Notes: generated from the sequence alone by a model not told the origin. Shown: positions 7,016 to 16,323, counted from the stretch's first letter. The stretch: 37,947 nt of DNA from Planctomycetota bacterium (GCA_022566315.1 JADFJC010000021.1:1-37947), one strand, 5' to 3'. Program-made: numbers and translations.

Positions 7016-8386
7016 GTTCCGACCCATCGCTGCAAAGTGCATATCAGCAAAATCCATAAAGCGCTGCCAGTTGTATTCGGTCAGGTTATGGCTGCCTGAA
7101 CGGACATGGTAACCGATAGCACCTTTCTGAACAGGCTGGTCAAGGCCTGGCATCTGTCTAACGCCCAATCCCTTGATACCCAGCAAACGATAAACGGGAG
7201 ATGCATGTTTGCACGCTAAGAACTCACCTCTCGGGTCGGCCCACAAATCCTTATCAGCACTGGTTACATATACCGGACGCGGCGCAATCAGTGCAATGAG
7301 CATATGCTGGTCAACAGGCAGGTCGTCTTCTTTTCCATTGTATTTTTTAAAATTTTCGCAGAACCAGTGCGGAAAGCTCTTATTGATACGCTCGACGGTT
7401 TCTCCGAATCGCCGGCGACTCAGCGCCGCCCCGCCGCAGCCGGAGTTGTTGGAAATCACGAAGGCGAAACGCTCGTCCCTCGCTCCTGCCCAGAGAGCCG
7501 TCTTACCCAGACGTGAGTGGCCTAATACCGCAACACGCTTGTTATCAATGTCATCATCGGTCTCAAAGTAGTCCATAGCCCGGCTCAAGCCCCATGCCCA
7601 GGCTCCGATGGCGCCCCAGGCATCGGCTGAGCGTTCGCCGTCGATTAGTTTATCAAAGACCTGGTGTACGCCGTTTTTAAAACCATCGTGGAAGTCCGGG
7701 TCGATGTCACCATAGTAAATTGTCGCCAGGCCGTAGCCGCGTTTGAGAATTTTTTCGACCGGAAATCTCGCACGGCTGCGACCGCGTGATTCTTCATTAG
7801 CGCGATTTTTCACCACTCCCCTGCTACCCGGGCGCATCCAACTTTCCGAGAGTTTGATAGCCGGGTCGGGGTGGATGGTATGGTTGCCGCCAAAGTTCAG
7901 GATGACAAAGGTGGGGACAGGCGTTTTGACCGCATTGGGCAGATAGATAAGGATGTCCATCTTCGGCCCATTTTTTTTGCCGGTAAAGTTTACGGTTACC
8001 TGCTTGCGAGTGGCCAAACCGGCCAGTGCTTTTCGCTCCAGGTCAAAGACCTTGAAGGTCATATTCTTCGGTCGAGCTATTGGCGCGCGACCATAGAGGA
8101 ATTTTCTGAAAAGCTCAAGTATTTCCGGCCGACGTTTGGTCCGCCATGTTCCGGCGTTGGTTACCCTCGTTCCATCGGAGAGTACCAATGGATTTGGCAA
8201 AGTGTATTTTGGGACTCTTTGCTCGGAATAGTTGGTCTCGGAGCGTCGTTTCATAAGTGCCTCGGTTAGTTCAGGTGAGGCCTTCCAGCCGCCATTTGCG
8301 GCGTTATTGAAATCAAAGACCTCAGCAGGAAAAGAAATGGTACTGAAAACGGTGAGCAACGTTATGAGTAATTTACTATTGAGCAT
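7013..8386 (-). CDS. Secreted glucuronoyl esterase-like hydrolase (CE15 family)
   Basis: A 457-residue exported alpha/beta-hydrolase. CE15 enzymes cleave the ester between glucuronic acid of glucuronoxylan and lignin alcohols. Key marks are the nucleophile motif GHSRLGK (Ser about residue 291), the family-typical NNSGCGGAALSRR downstream, and a C-terminal SGSHNLTEYNW carrying the probable catalytic His (about 431). A signal peptide occupies the first 20 or so residues (KLLITLLTVFSTISFPAEV). I chose the ATG at 8386 because GGAGG lies eight bases upstream; a longer in-frame start at 8440 lacks a ribosome site and would bury the signal peptide. Citramalate synthase lies 57 bases upstream on the same strand, probably by chance. 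No other wood-degrading genes are in the window, so action on another uronate ester is possible. Confidence 0.87.
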   Translation of the reverse strand: MLNSKLLITLLTVFSTISFPAEVFDFNNAANGGWKASPELTEALMKRRSETNYSEQRVPKYTLPNPLVLSDGTRVTNAGTWRTKRRPEILELFRKFLYGRAPIARPKNMTFKVFDLERKALAGLATRKQVTVNFTGKKNGPKMDILIYLPNAVKTPVPTFVILNFGGNHTIHPDPAIKLSESWMRPGSRGVVKNRANEESRGRSRARFPVEKILKRGYGLATIYYGDIDPDFHDGFKNGVHQVFDKLIDGERSADAWGAIGAWAWGLSRAMDYFETDDDIDNKRVAVLGHSRLGKTALWAGARDERFAFVISNNSGCGGAALSRRRFGETVERINKSFPHWFCENFKKYNGKEDDLPVDQHMLIALIAPRPVYVTSADKDLWADPRGEFLACKHASPVYRLLGIKGLGVRQMPGLDQPVQKGAIGYHVRSGSHNLTEYNWQRFMDFADMHFAAMGRN

Positions 8387-8443
8387 ATAGAAACCTCCAA
8401 TCTTGACTGATTGACCAATGTAAATCCCGTGGGGGGACAAATA

Positions 8444-10009
8444 TTATTTTGCATCCTTTTGCAACTTGTACTCAACGCTATCGACAAGGGCTTGCCAGGA
8501 TGCCTCGATGATGTTCTCTGAGCAGCCGACAGTGCCCCAGGTAGAGCTTTTGTCCCGCGATTGAATTATTACTCGCACACGGGCAGCGGTTCCGGCTTTT
8601 GCATTGACTACCCGAACCTTGTAATCAATCAGGTGAATATCCTTGATACTGGGATAGAAATTTTCCAGCGACTTTCGCAAAGCAGCATCAAGTGCATTGA
8701 CCGGGCCGTCACCTTCGCCAACAACGTGCTCTGTTACGCCATCCGGCCGAACAAGTTTTACCGTTGCCTCGGTAACCATATCGCCCGTGGCGTGTTTCTC
8801 AACAATTGTATGATACTTCACAAGCTCAAAAGACGGCTTATATGTGCCCATAATCTTCTTTACGAGCAGGTCAAAACTGGCGTTTGCGGCTTCAAATTGA
8901 TAGCCCTGGTTCTCAAGCTCCTGAACACGGGCGAGTATCTTTTGGGCTAATTCCTTATCCTGACTTATCTTTGCCTTTTCCAGCTCAGCTAAGACAGTTG
9001 ATTTTCCGCTAAGCTCAGATATAAGAAAGCGTCTTTCGTTTCCGATAAGCTCCGGTGCAATGTGCTCATAAGTGTGTTTGCTTTTTCGCACGGCATTCAC
9101 GTGCAAGCCGCCCTTGTGCGCAAAGGCACTTTCGCCGACATAGGGCATATTTATCACCGGTGCTAAATTGCCTATTTCAAAAACGTAGCGAGATACCTCT
9201 GTCAGGGATTTGATTTTTTTATGGCTAAGTACATCAAAGCCCATTTTAAATGCAAGGTTTGGTACGACCACGCACAAATTTGCGTTTCCGCATCGTTCGC
9301 CCAGCCCGTTAATTGTGCCCTGGACATGTCTGGCTCCGGCTCGAACGGCGGCAAGACAATTGGCTGTGGCGCAGTCGGTATCGTTGTGAGTGTGAACCCC
9401 AACCACCACCGTGCTGAAACGCTCGCAGACGGTCTTCGTGATTTCGTACACTTCGTCGGCCAGAGAACCGCCGTTAGTATCGCAAAGCACAAGCACATCG
9501 GCCCCGGCCTGGGCGGCAGCAGCTAAAACCTTCATCGCATATTCCGGATTTTTTTTGTAGCCGTCGTAGAAGTGTTCGGCGTCGAAAATAGTCTCCAGGC
9601 CATGCTTTTTAAGATACTCGACAGACTCGGCGCAAATAGTAAGGTTCTCATCGAGTGAACAGCCCAGGACATCCGTTACGTGCATGTCCCAGGCTTTGCC
9701 AACCAACGTAGCGACCTGCGTTTTGCAGGCAAGCATTGCATTCAGCGAGAGGTCATCCGAGACGTTGTAATCGGCTCTGCGAGTAGTACCGAACGCTACA
9801 ATTTTTGAACTCTTTAAACCCAGTTTGGCGGCCTCGGTAAAGAACTGCATCTCCTTTGGATTGGAAGCTGCATATCCGCCTTCGATATACTCGAGGCCAA
9901 GCCCATCAAGGCATTTAGCGATTGCGAGCTTGTCTTCGAGCGAGAAACTGACGCCCTCGGCCTGCATGCCATCGCGAAGGGTGGTATCGTAAAGCTTTAT
10001 TTTTTCCAT
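8444..10009 (-). CDS. cimA: (R)-citramalate synthase
   Basis: A 521-residue cytoplasmic enzyme that condenses pyruvate with acetyl-CoA to citramalate, the first step of the threonine-independent route to isoleucine. The N-terminal TIM barrel has DTTLRDG at residues 8-14, the metal-binding HTHND and the NGLGERCGNANL loop. The C-terminal third is the LeuA-type allosteric dimerisation domain. Length and the MQAEG/IEGGYAASNPKE segments fit CimA better than LeuA or homocitrate synthase. The frame runs on to 10285, but the family N-terminus (MEKIKLYDTTLRDG) begins at the ATG at 10009. The ribosome site there is weak. The leader upstream contains a short tandem of TCGTATCTCGTATTCG type. The gene is divergent from the EIIA gene, with 263 bases between the starts. 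Confidence 0.92.
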   Translation of the reverse strand: MEKIKLYDTTLRDGMQAEGVSFSLEDKLAIAKCLDGLGLEYIEGGYAASNPKEMQFFTEAAKLGLKSSKIVAFGTTRRADYNVSDDLSLNAMLACKTQVATLVGKAWDMHVTDVLGCSLDENLTICAESVEYLKKHGLETIFDAEHFYDGYKKNPEYAMKVLAAAAQAGADVLVLCDTNGGSLADEVYEITKTVCERFSTVVVGVHTHNDTDCATANCLAAVRAGARHVQGTINGLGERCGNANLCVVVPNLAFKMGFDVLSHKKIKSLTEVSRYVFEIGNLAPVINMPYVGESAFAHKGGLHVNAVRKSKHTYEHIAPELIGNERRFLISELSGKSTVLAELEKAKISQDKELAQKILARVQELENQGYQFEAANASFDLLVKKIMGTYKPSFELVKYHTIVEKHATGDMVTEATVKLVRPDGVTEHVVGEGDGPVNALDAALRKSLENFYPSIKDIHLIDYKVRVVNAKAGTAARVRVIIQSRDKSSTWGTVGCSENIIEASWQALVDSVEYKLQKDAK

Positions 10010-10191
10010 CGGTTCGTATCTCGTATTCGGACTATTGACAATTAGAAATCTTGCGCTCCATATATTCACGCACCTGCTGTGCTTAATTTTATCCGGGCAA
10101 TATCGGAATGTAAAGGGTAAAAAGTCAGCAGTCAAAAAGCTGGTGATGAGATAAGCGCCCAAAAAATTGTTCAAAGTTTTCTGCAACACCC

Positions 10192-10220
10192 TTGCAATCG
10201 TGTCGATAATTAGATAGAAT
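10192..10220 (+). promoter_or_regulatory. Promoter of the EIIA gene
   Basis: TTGCAA (10192-10197) and TAGAAT (10215-10220) are 17 bases apart and lie about 50 bases before the start codon at 10273. Confidence 0.5.
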
Positions 10221-10272
10221 AGTATTTTTGTGTAAATATTGATAAGTAGCTTAGTGTATTGGGTGTAACAAA

Positions 10273-10737
10273 ATGATTCTGACACAAATATTGCAGCCTA
10301 ATTGCGTTAAAGTCCCGGTGGTAAGCAAGGACAAGGAAGCGGTAATAACTGAACTTGTGGATTTGCTCGATGCGAACGGATTATTGTCAGATAGAGATGT
10401 GGTCCTGGACGCGGTTTTGACACGTGAACGAACACGAAGCACCGGAACAGGCGCTGGAATAGCCATCCCTCACGGCAAATGCAATGGCGTTAAGGAACTC
10501 GTTATGGCGATCGGAATCGCACATGAGCCTATCGAGTTTGAAAGCGTCGATGGAAAACCGGTAACAATTCTCATTCTGTTAGTCTCGCCTGCTGAGAAGA
10601 CCGGCCCACATATTCAGGCATTAGCCAGCATAAGCAGACTGATGCTGAATGAAGAATTCAAACAAAAGCTTGAACAAGCCGCCTCCGCCGATGAGGTCTA
10701 TGAGCTTCTGAACAATACAGAGAACGAAGTGAGCTAA
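10273..10737 (+). CDS. ptsN: PTS EIIA domain protein of the PtsN/fructose type
   Basis: A 154-residue cytoplasmic single-domain EIIA. The phosphoryl-accepting His lies in the conserved IPHGK motif (about residue 69), preceded by RERTRSTGTGAGIA as in PtsN and FruA-EIIA proteins. The C-terminal LASISRLML and the final helix are also typical. As a lone EIIA with no EIIB or EIIC nearby, it is more likely regulatory (nitrogen-PTS or metabolic sensing) than a sugar transporter part. No EI, HPr or HPr kinase gene is in the window. The start has only a weak GGTG ribosome site. Transcription is divergent from cimA and convergent with glgP. Confidence 0.88.
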   Translation: MILTQILQPNCVKVPVVSKDKEAVITELVDLLDANGLLSDRDVVLDAVLTRERTRSTGTGAGIAIPHGKCNGVKELVMAIGIAHEPIEFESVDGKPVTILILLVSPAEKTGPHIQALASISRLMLNEEFKQKLEQAASADEVYELLNNTENEVS

Positions 10738-10750
10738 AGTTAAAAAAACA

Positions 10751-10870
10751 AAGACGTGTTTCGTTCAACGGTTGCGCTGCTCGTTTCGTTCATCGTCTTA
10801 CGGTTGCGTATTAAATGTCGTTTTACGTTCTACATAACCGATACGAGTCGCGCAACCGCAACCGTCAGAC
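10751..10870. repeat. Cluster of direct and inverted ACGGTTGCG repeats
   Basis: This fills the gap between the convergent EIIA and phosphorylase genes. ACGGTTGCG occurs at 10768-10776 and 10800-10808. Its complement occurs twice in tandem at 10851-10865. TTTCGTTCA is also repeated (10759 and 10784 regions). The arms could fold into alternative hairpins, and the site may serve as the terminator for both genes, but no clear T-tract is present. Confidence 0.55.
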
Positions 10871-10896
10871 GTCTACAACTTCAGGCACTCCAAACT

Positions 10897-13500
10897 CTAA
10901 TTCGTTGTTTCCCAGAGGATGAGGCCCATTTCATAAGGATTAACGAGGTCTTGGTGCATAGGCAAAACTCTTACAGCCACGCCGTGTCGGCCTGTGTTTC
11001 TGCAAGACATTGAGCCAACAAACCAATGCTCGCCCTGCTGCTCGGCAGCTTGTTTGTAATCCATTCTCACAGCGGAGCCTTGCGTGATATCTCCCCTGGT
11101 ATCGACAGGACCATAATAAAGCTCAACTGAAATATCATTTGGGCTAATCTTTCCGATCTTAACCAAAGCCCTGACGGACAACTTCGAGCCAATTTTTAAT
11201 TGTGGCTGTTTGGGATTTAGCTGTTCGCTACCATTGCCGTTTTGGACTTCCATTATGACATCTTTTACGGCGAACTCAGGCCAGGCTTTATTTATCTGGG
11301 CCTTCCACTTCGAAAACTCCCTGGCTTTGTTGCAATCTGTCTCAGTTAGATAGGTGTATTTTGCGAGAGCGGGATTGTAGAACCTTTGCGTATATTCAGC
11401 AACCATTCTGTGAGTGTTGAACCGCGGCGCTATCCACTTGATTGAATTTTTTACTCTTCGTATCCAGGCCCGCGGCAAATTGTCAGCCGAGCGGGTGTAA
11501 AACAGCGGAACAACTTCATTCTCTAAAATATCATAGATGGCCTGCGACTCGACCGTATCCTGATAGTCGGCATCCTTATAGCTCTGGCCTGTCCCAATGG
11601 TCCAGCCCCCCTCCGGTGTGTAACCCTCACACCACCAGCCGTCTAAAGTGCTCATATTCAGAGCACCATTAACCGCTGCTTTCATTCCGCTCGTGCTGCT
11701 GGCCTCCATCGGTCTGCGTGGATTGCTAAGCCAGACATCAACGCCGCAAACCAAAACCCTTGCTATATCTATATCGTAGTTTTCCAAAAATATTAGGCGG
11801 CGTCTGAGATTGTGCTGGTTTGCAAAGTGAACAATCTGCCTTATAATGTCCTTGCCTTCCGAGTCGTTTGGATGAGCCTTACCGGCAAAAATAATCTGGA
11901 TAGGCCGTTCGGGGTCGGTAAGCAGCTTAAGAAGTCGCTGCGGGTCTTTAAGCAGCAGATTGCCCCTTTTATAGCCGGCAAATCTTCTGGCAAAACCGAT
12001 AGTCAGTGCCTCATGGTCGAGGACCTCTTCGGCATGGTTCAATTCAGTATGGTAAGTGCCTCTGCGTTTCATCTGAGCTTTAAGGCGGTTGCGCACAAAA
12101 ACAATCAACTGCTCTTTACATCTCTGATGTATCTGCCAGAATGCCTCGTCAGGAATTTGCTCGACGTTATTCCAAACAGACTTATCTATGGTTTCGTCAG
12201 CCCAATTCGGGCCAAGATATTTTTCATACAAAGAGTTCATCTCGTCCGACAACCAGTTTTTGATGTGGATTCCATTCGTAATCGATATTATGGGCACTTC
12301 ATCAATCGGAAGTCCCGGCCACATGCTGCCCCATATCCCTCGTGATATATGGCCATGCAATTTACTTACGCCGTTTGTATAACCGCTCAAGCGTAAGGCC
12401 AAAATTGTCATTTTAAATGTCTCATGATCATCGTCAGGAAGTATCCTTCCCAATGACAAAAACCGTTTCCTATTTATGCCAAGCTTTGGGAAATAATTGC
12501 CGAAATATTTATCCATCATCTCCACATAAAATTCATCAAGCCCGGCTTTAACAGATGTATGCATCGTAAAAACATTGCCCGCCCTTGTCGCTTCGACCGC
12601 CTCATCAAAAGTCATATTTTTGTCGTTTCTTAATTCACGGATTCGCTCCAATGCCATAAAAGCAGCGTGTCCTTCATTCATATGGCAGACAGTTGGCGTA
12701 ATATCCATTGCTGACAGAGCTTTTAAGCCGCCAATTCCCAACATAATCTCCTGGCGAATCCGCAACTCGTGGTCGCCGCCATAGAGACTGCAGGTAATCA
12801 TACGGTCCGTGGAAGAATTTTCAGGAACGTTCGTATCCAGCAGATATAACTTCACCCTGCCAACGGAAACACACCAAACTTGTGCCACTACACATCTGCC
12901 GGGGTACTCAACGCTGATTGTCAACGGTTGACCACTTTCTTTGCGAACAAGCTCTATTGGCATACTATAGAAATCATTCTCGATATATTTCTCATTCTGC
13001 CAACCGTCAATGTTCAAGTCCTGGCGGAAATAACCCTTCTGATACAAAAGACCGACGCCGACCAACGGAACACCGAGGTCGGAAGCACTTTTCAGGTGGT
13101 CGCCTGCCAGTATTCCCAGTCCGCCGGCATAAATAGGCAGACATTCATGAATGCCAAACTCGGCGCTGAAATAGGCAATAATCGGTCCAGTGGACTTTGA
13201 ACAAACCTTTTCGTACCAGGTCGGCCTATCAAGATATGATTTGAGCTTTTCGGCAGTGTTCTGCAACTGGGTCAAAAAGCCTTTATTTTCAGCCAGGTCG
13301 TCCAATTTTGCCTGCGAAATATTCCCAAGCATTTTGACGGGATTATGACCACAATCCGACCATAAATTGCTGTCAACACGTTTGAACAGCTCAACACACT
13401 CAGGATTCCATGACCAAAACATATTCCTGGCGATAACCTCAAGGTCCTTTAAGGACTCTGGCAAAGCCGGTAAAACGGTGAAGCTGCGAACACTCGGCAT
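10897..13500 (-). CDS. glgP: Alpha-glucan (glycogen/maltodextrin) phosphorylase
   Basis: An 867-residue cytoplasmic GT35 enzyme that releases glucose-1-phosphate from alpha-1,4-glucans. The pyridoxal-phosphate lysine sits in EASSTSGMKAAVNGALN, and the active-site stretch RFAGYKRGNLLLKDP lies upstream. The N-terminus (LEVIARNMFWSWNPE) and the DWWCEGY-like segment identify the short bacterial/archaeal alpha-glucan phosphorylase subgroup rather than the classical GlgP with its allosteric N-terminus. The last 120 residues form an extra beta-rich domain, as in that subgroup. The ATG at 13500 has GGAGG eight bases upstream. The gene lies just downstream of the 6S RNA unit on the same strand but is separated from it by a strong terminator. 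Confidence 0.92.
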   Translation of the reverse strand: MPSVRSFTVLPALPESLKDLEVIARNMFWSWNPECVELFKRVDSNLWSDCGHNPVKMLGNISQAKLDDLAENKGFLTQLQNTAEKLKSYLDRPTWYEKVCSKSTGPIIAYFSAEFGIHECLPIYAGGLGILAGDHLKSASDLGVPLVGVGLLYQKGYFRQDLNIDGWQNEKYIENDFYSMPIELVRKESGQPLTISVEYPGRCVVAQVWCVSVGRVKLYLLDTNVPENSSTDRMITCSLYGGDHELRIRQEIMLGIGGLKALSAMDITPTVCHMNEGHAAFMALERIRELRNDKNMTFDEAVEATRAGNVFTMHTSVKAGLDEFYVEMMDKYFGNYFPKLGINRKRFLSLGRILPDDDHETFKMTILALRLSGYTNGVSKLHGHISRGIWGSMWPGLPIDEVPIISITNGIHIKNWLSDEMNSLYEKYLGPNWADETIDKSVWNNVEQIPDEAFWQIHQRCKEQLIVFVRNRLKAQMKRRGTYHTELNHAEEVLDHEALTIGFARRFAGYKRGNLLLKDPQRLLKLLTDPERPIQIIFAGKAHPNDSEGKDIIRQIVHFANQHNLRRRLIFLENYDIDIARVLVCGVDVWLSNPRRPMEASSTSGMKAAVNGALNMSTLDGWWCEGYTPEGGWTIGTGQSYKDADYQDTVESQAIYDILENEVVPLFYTRSADNLPRAWIRRVKNSIKWIAPRFNTHRMVAEYTQRFYNPALAKYTYLTETDCNKAREFSKWKAQINKAWPEFAVKDVIMEVQNGNGSEQLNPKQPQLKIGSKLSVRALVKIGKISPNDISVELYYGPVDTRGDITQGSAVRMDYKQAAEQQGEHWFVGSMSCRNTGRHGVAVRVLPMHQDLVNPYEMGLILWETTN

Positions 13501-13691
13501 TTTTTAGTCCTCCACGACGTAAGTCTTTTAGTAACAAGCCTTAATAATTTATGCCAAACAGGGATTTTCCGTTAGTCTCCGTTTAATTTTAATCGACAAA
13601 TGTATTGATTGTCTTAACCCGAAAAACCAAAGTAAATGGCAAGTTTGGCAGGTTTGGAACGTCCGATATATCCCCCACTTTATGTAAAACG

Positions 13692-13720
13692 AAAAAAAGG
13701 CCTGAACAAACAGGCCTTTT
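13692..13720 (-). terminator. Terminator of the 6S-like RNA
   Basis: On the minus strand AAAAGGCCTG pairs with CAGGCCTTTT across a 6-base loop, followed by a run of T residues. The stem is at 13695-13704/13711-13720. Confidence 0.88.
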
Positions 13721-13726
13721 ATCTTA

Positions 13727-13929
13727 GTTGCGTGGCCACCCTCCACAGGTGCCGTAAAAAAGCGTTTGAAAAGGACCCTTTACTTCCAAGTGGGCAATCG
13801 TTGCTTGTGTCCGAAAGTCCTATCGGGTAGGCATTTCCGATCCATCAAGACCTGATTTCCCTGAGTACGGGTATCGGTTCTTTCAAACATTTGCTTCCTG
13901 TACGAGCACCGCAGGGGTTAGCCCGCAAC
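13727..13929 (-). ncRNA. ssrS: Probable 6S RNA
   Basis: 6S RNA binds sigma70 RNA polymerase by mimicking an open promoter. The evidence is structural. A consensus promoter at 13935-13963 starts transcription near 13929, and a strong terminator lies at 13692-13720. The roughly 203 bases between fold as one rod. The ends pair (GTTGCG with CGCAAC, GGC with GCC, ACCC with GGGT, GGTGC with GCACC). An unpaired central bubble follows. A second stem then forms (GTTTGAAA with TTTCAAAC, then ACC with GGT). The 5' segment CCCTGCGGTGCTCG resembles the conserved 5' side of 6S RNAs as I remember them. A plus-strand frame across it (13636-13830) is spurious. The existence of an ncRNA is better supported than the 6S name. 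Confidence 0.62.
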
Positions 13930-13934
13930 ATTGT

Positions 13935-13963
13935 TTTATACCAGATTCCAAACGAAAAGTCAA
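13935..13963 (-). promoter_or_regulatory. Promoter of the 6S-like RNA
   Basis: Minus-strand TTGACT (13963-13958) and TATAAA (13940-13935) are separated by exactly 17 bases. The RNA's first paired base follows within 6-7 bases of the -10 box. Confidence 0.82.
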
Positions 13964-14205
13964 TAAAATAGCAACAAAATTCGGTCAAATAATTAAAATT
14001 TTCGGCCTTTCTCTTTACTGTTTTTCGGCTATTGGGACGTTTTTTCTAAAGTCAAACTCAGACTCAAAATTAAAATAGCCGCATTTGGTGTTTGCGGTCA
14101 AGCGATAGAGGTAGCCGACACACACTTCTAACTATATTGACCGGTCGCTTACGCTCCCGGCTCTGTTATATTGACTTTGCAGAAGGATCTGTCATGTAAT
14201 ATGAA

Positions 14206-16224
14206 TCAGACGGTGCGTAGTTCTGCACGTACGGACTTAGCCAAACTCTCTACAATATCGGCCTCAAAGTTGTCAACTCTCTGGTGGGTCAACGTGCCGT
14301 CTTCATCTCTAAACCGCAGCGAAAGCGTAACACTTTTTTTGCCGGACGGGATGCCCTTTCCGTGGTATATGCCGACAAATTGAACCTCTTCCAGTTCGAC
14401 GGATGCCTTGTTCTTAACCGCCTCAATAATATCCGCCCAGCGGATATTCTCGTCCACGATAATCGAAAGGTCACGATGTATCGCCGGGAATCTTGGCAGC
14501 GGTTTGACTTTTACGGTGCCTCTTTGCAGAGTAAAAAGCTGTCCGAATTCCAACTCTGCAGCGCATGGCGAGAGGTCTTTGAAATCAAATTTTTCTTTCA
14601 CCGCCTGTGAAACAATTCCTGCGGTACCGATTGTTTGAGAGTTCACAATGATTTGGGCACCGGTCTGCGCCCAGAGAAGGTCCGCAGGAGTGAAAATAAT
14701 TTGTGCATCTCTATCAACACTTTTTACAAGCCCTTCAATCACGCCGCGCAGGTCTCTAAAATCACTGTCACAGGCAAGGGCGAGTTCGGTTTTCTGAATC
14801 GGCAGCTCACCGCCCTGCTCAGGTGTCGGCACAAAAGTATCCGCAATCTCAAATATCCTGCACGGTAAATTTCCGGCGTTAATGTTTGTTTTTAAGACGC
14901 CCAATAAAGAGCCGATAAGGGTCTGGCGAAGCAGATTCGCACTTTTTCTGGATACGTCTTTTACCGCCAAATGTTCCTTAACACCTGCCTTTGTGAAAAG
15001 TTCTGCAACAGAATTGTCAACAAAGCCAACGTTAATCGTTTCATAAAAGCCACAGCCGTTAAGATAGGTTCCGAGCGATTCGAGCAACTTCTGACGTGTA
15101 TCTACCGGCACCACTTCGATTTTGATTTTTCGTTCTGTTGGTACTTTGTTGTAGCCATAGACACGTGCGACTTCTTCAATCAGGTCAACTTCACGATAAA
15201 CGTCACTACGCCAGGAAGGTACCGAGCACATTATCAAATCATCCTTGACTTTCGGCTTGAAACTTAAGGCAGAGAGAATTCTCAGCACTTCTTCGCAAGG
15301 GACCTCGATACCGAGCAATCTGCTTAAGCGTGAAAGCCGCAACGTTACCTCTTTCTGTTCCGGCTTTTTAGGATAAATATCAACCACGCCCTTAGCCACT
15401 TTACCGCCTGCTACCTGAGTTATCAGTTGTGCAGTGCGTTTGGAGGCCCAGTCCACCATCTCGATATCGACAGTACGTTCAAATCGAAAGGCGGCCTCTG
15501 AAGGAAGTGCGAGTCTGCGGGATGTTGTGCGGACACTGACAGGGTCAAAGTAGGCGTCCTCCAGAAGAATTGTGGTGGTCGTTTCGCTGACCTCAGTATC
15601 GAGTCCGCCCATAACGCCTGCGACAGCCACTGGCCCTTGTGCATCAGCGATAACCAGCATATCAGTATTAAGGTCGCACTGTGTACCATCGATGCTGGTC
15701 AGACGTTCACCGGCAATGGTCTTTCTGACTATTATTTTGCCATCCTTAATTTTTGCGTAATCGAAGGCGTGCGGCGGCTGGCCGGTCTCCATCATTGCGT
15801 AGTTGCTTGCGTCAACCACATTATTGACACTGTGGAGCCCGACAGCTTCAAGTCGTTTTCTGAGCCAATCCGGCGATGGGGCAACTTTGATGCCGTCAAT
15901 AATCCGGGCGGTATATCGGCCGCACAAATCCGGCTCGACAATTTCGACATCGGCGAATTCCGTAACGTCTTTGTCCAGCTCGTCCAGCTCAACAGCCGGT
16001 ATCTTTAGCTCTTTGCCGGTCGCAGCAGTTAGCTCACGGGCAATACCGATATAGCCTAAGCAATCACCGCGGTTGCTGGTTATCTCAACGTCGATTACAA
16101 CATCGTCATCAAGATGTTCTATGCCCTCACACGGAAACCCTAAATCGCTTAAGACCTCTGCGATTTGGTCAGTACCCAGACCAGTTTCGATATAATCACT
16201 TAACCAATTCAGCGAAATTTTCAT
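14206..16224 (-). CDS. pheT: Phenylalanyl-tRNA synthetase beta subunit, short form
   Basis: A 672-residue beta chain of the cytoplasmic alpha2-beta2 enzyme that charges tRNA-Phe. Residues 1-35 (MKISLNWLSDYIE) are the conserved N-terminus. The B3/B4 editing domain follows (SNRGDCLGYIGIARE near residue 50, VVDASNYAMMETGQP later), then the B5 domain, the core, and a C-terminal FDX-ACB anticodon-binding domain (PRFPAIHRDLS onward). The usual OB-fold tRNA-binding domain of about 110 residues between positions 40 and 150 is absent; the family is normally 780-800 residues long. The ATG at 16224 begins the conserved N-terminus but has a weak ribosome site. An in-frame extension to 16386 carries nothing recognisable. 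The alpha subunit gene is not in the window. Confidence 0.93.
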   Translation of the reverse strand: MKISLNWLSDYIETGLGTDQIAEVLSDLGFPCEGIEHLDDDVVIDVEITSNRGDCLGYIGIARELTAATGKELKIPAVELDELDKDVTEFADVEIVEPDLCGRYTARIIDGIKVAPSPDWLRKRLEAVGLHSVNNVVDASNYAMMETGQPPHAFDYAKIKDGKIIVRKTIAGERLTSIDGTQCDLNTDMLVIADAQGPVAVAGVMGGLDTEVSETTTTILLEDAYFDPVSVRTTSRRLALPSEAAFRFERTVDIEMVDWASKRTAQLITQVAGGKVAKGVVDIYPKKPEQKEVTLRLSRLSRLLGIEVPCEEVLRILSALSFKPKVKDDLIMCSVPSWRSDVYREVDLIEEVARVYGYNKVPTERKIKIEVVPVDTRQKLLESLGTYLNGCGFYETINVGFVDNSVAELFTKAGVKEHLAVKDVSRKSANLLRQTLIGSLLGVLKTNINAGNLPCRIFEIADTFVPTPEQGGELPIQKTELALACDSDFRDLRGVIEGLVKSVDRDAQIIFTPADLLWAQTGAQIIVNSQTIGTAGIVSQAVKEKFDFKDLSPCAAELEFGQLFTLQRGTVKVKPLPRFPAIHRDLSIIVDENIRWADIIEAVKNKASVELEEVQFVGIYHGKGIPSGKKSVTLSLRFRDEDGTLTHQRVDNFEADIVESLAKSVRAELRTV

Positions 16225-16294
16225 AACGACAGCACCGTCAAAAAACAAAAGTTGAAATTTGGCACCTGTACCTGCGACTACCTGTGCAGGCAAT

Positions 16295-16323
16295 AACTTA
16301 ACCACCATGGCCGCTTCTGTCAA
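16295..16323 (-). promoter_or_regulatory. Possible pheT promoter
   Basis: Minus-strand TTGACA (16323-16318) and a weak TAAGTT (16300-16295) are 17 bases apart, about 70 bases before the pheT start. A run of nine C residues lies upstream at 16373-16381. Confidence 0.35.

Noticed and set aside
13636-13830. 64-codon plus-strand frame
   Set aside because: It overlaps the terminator and 3' half of the 6S-like RNA and has no ribosome site.
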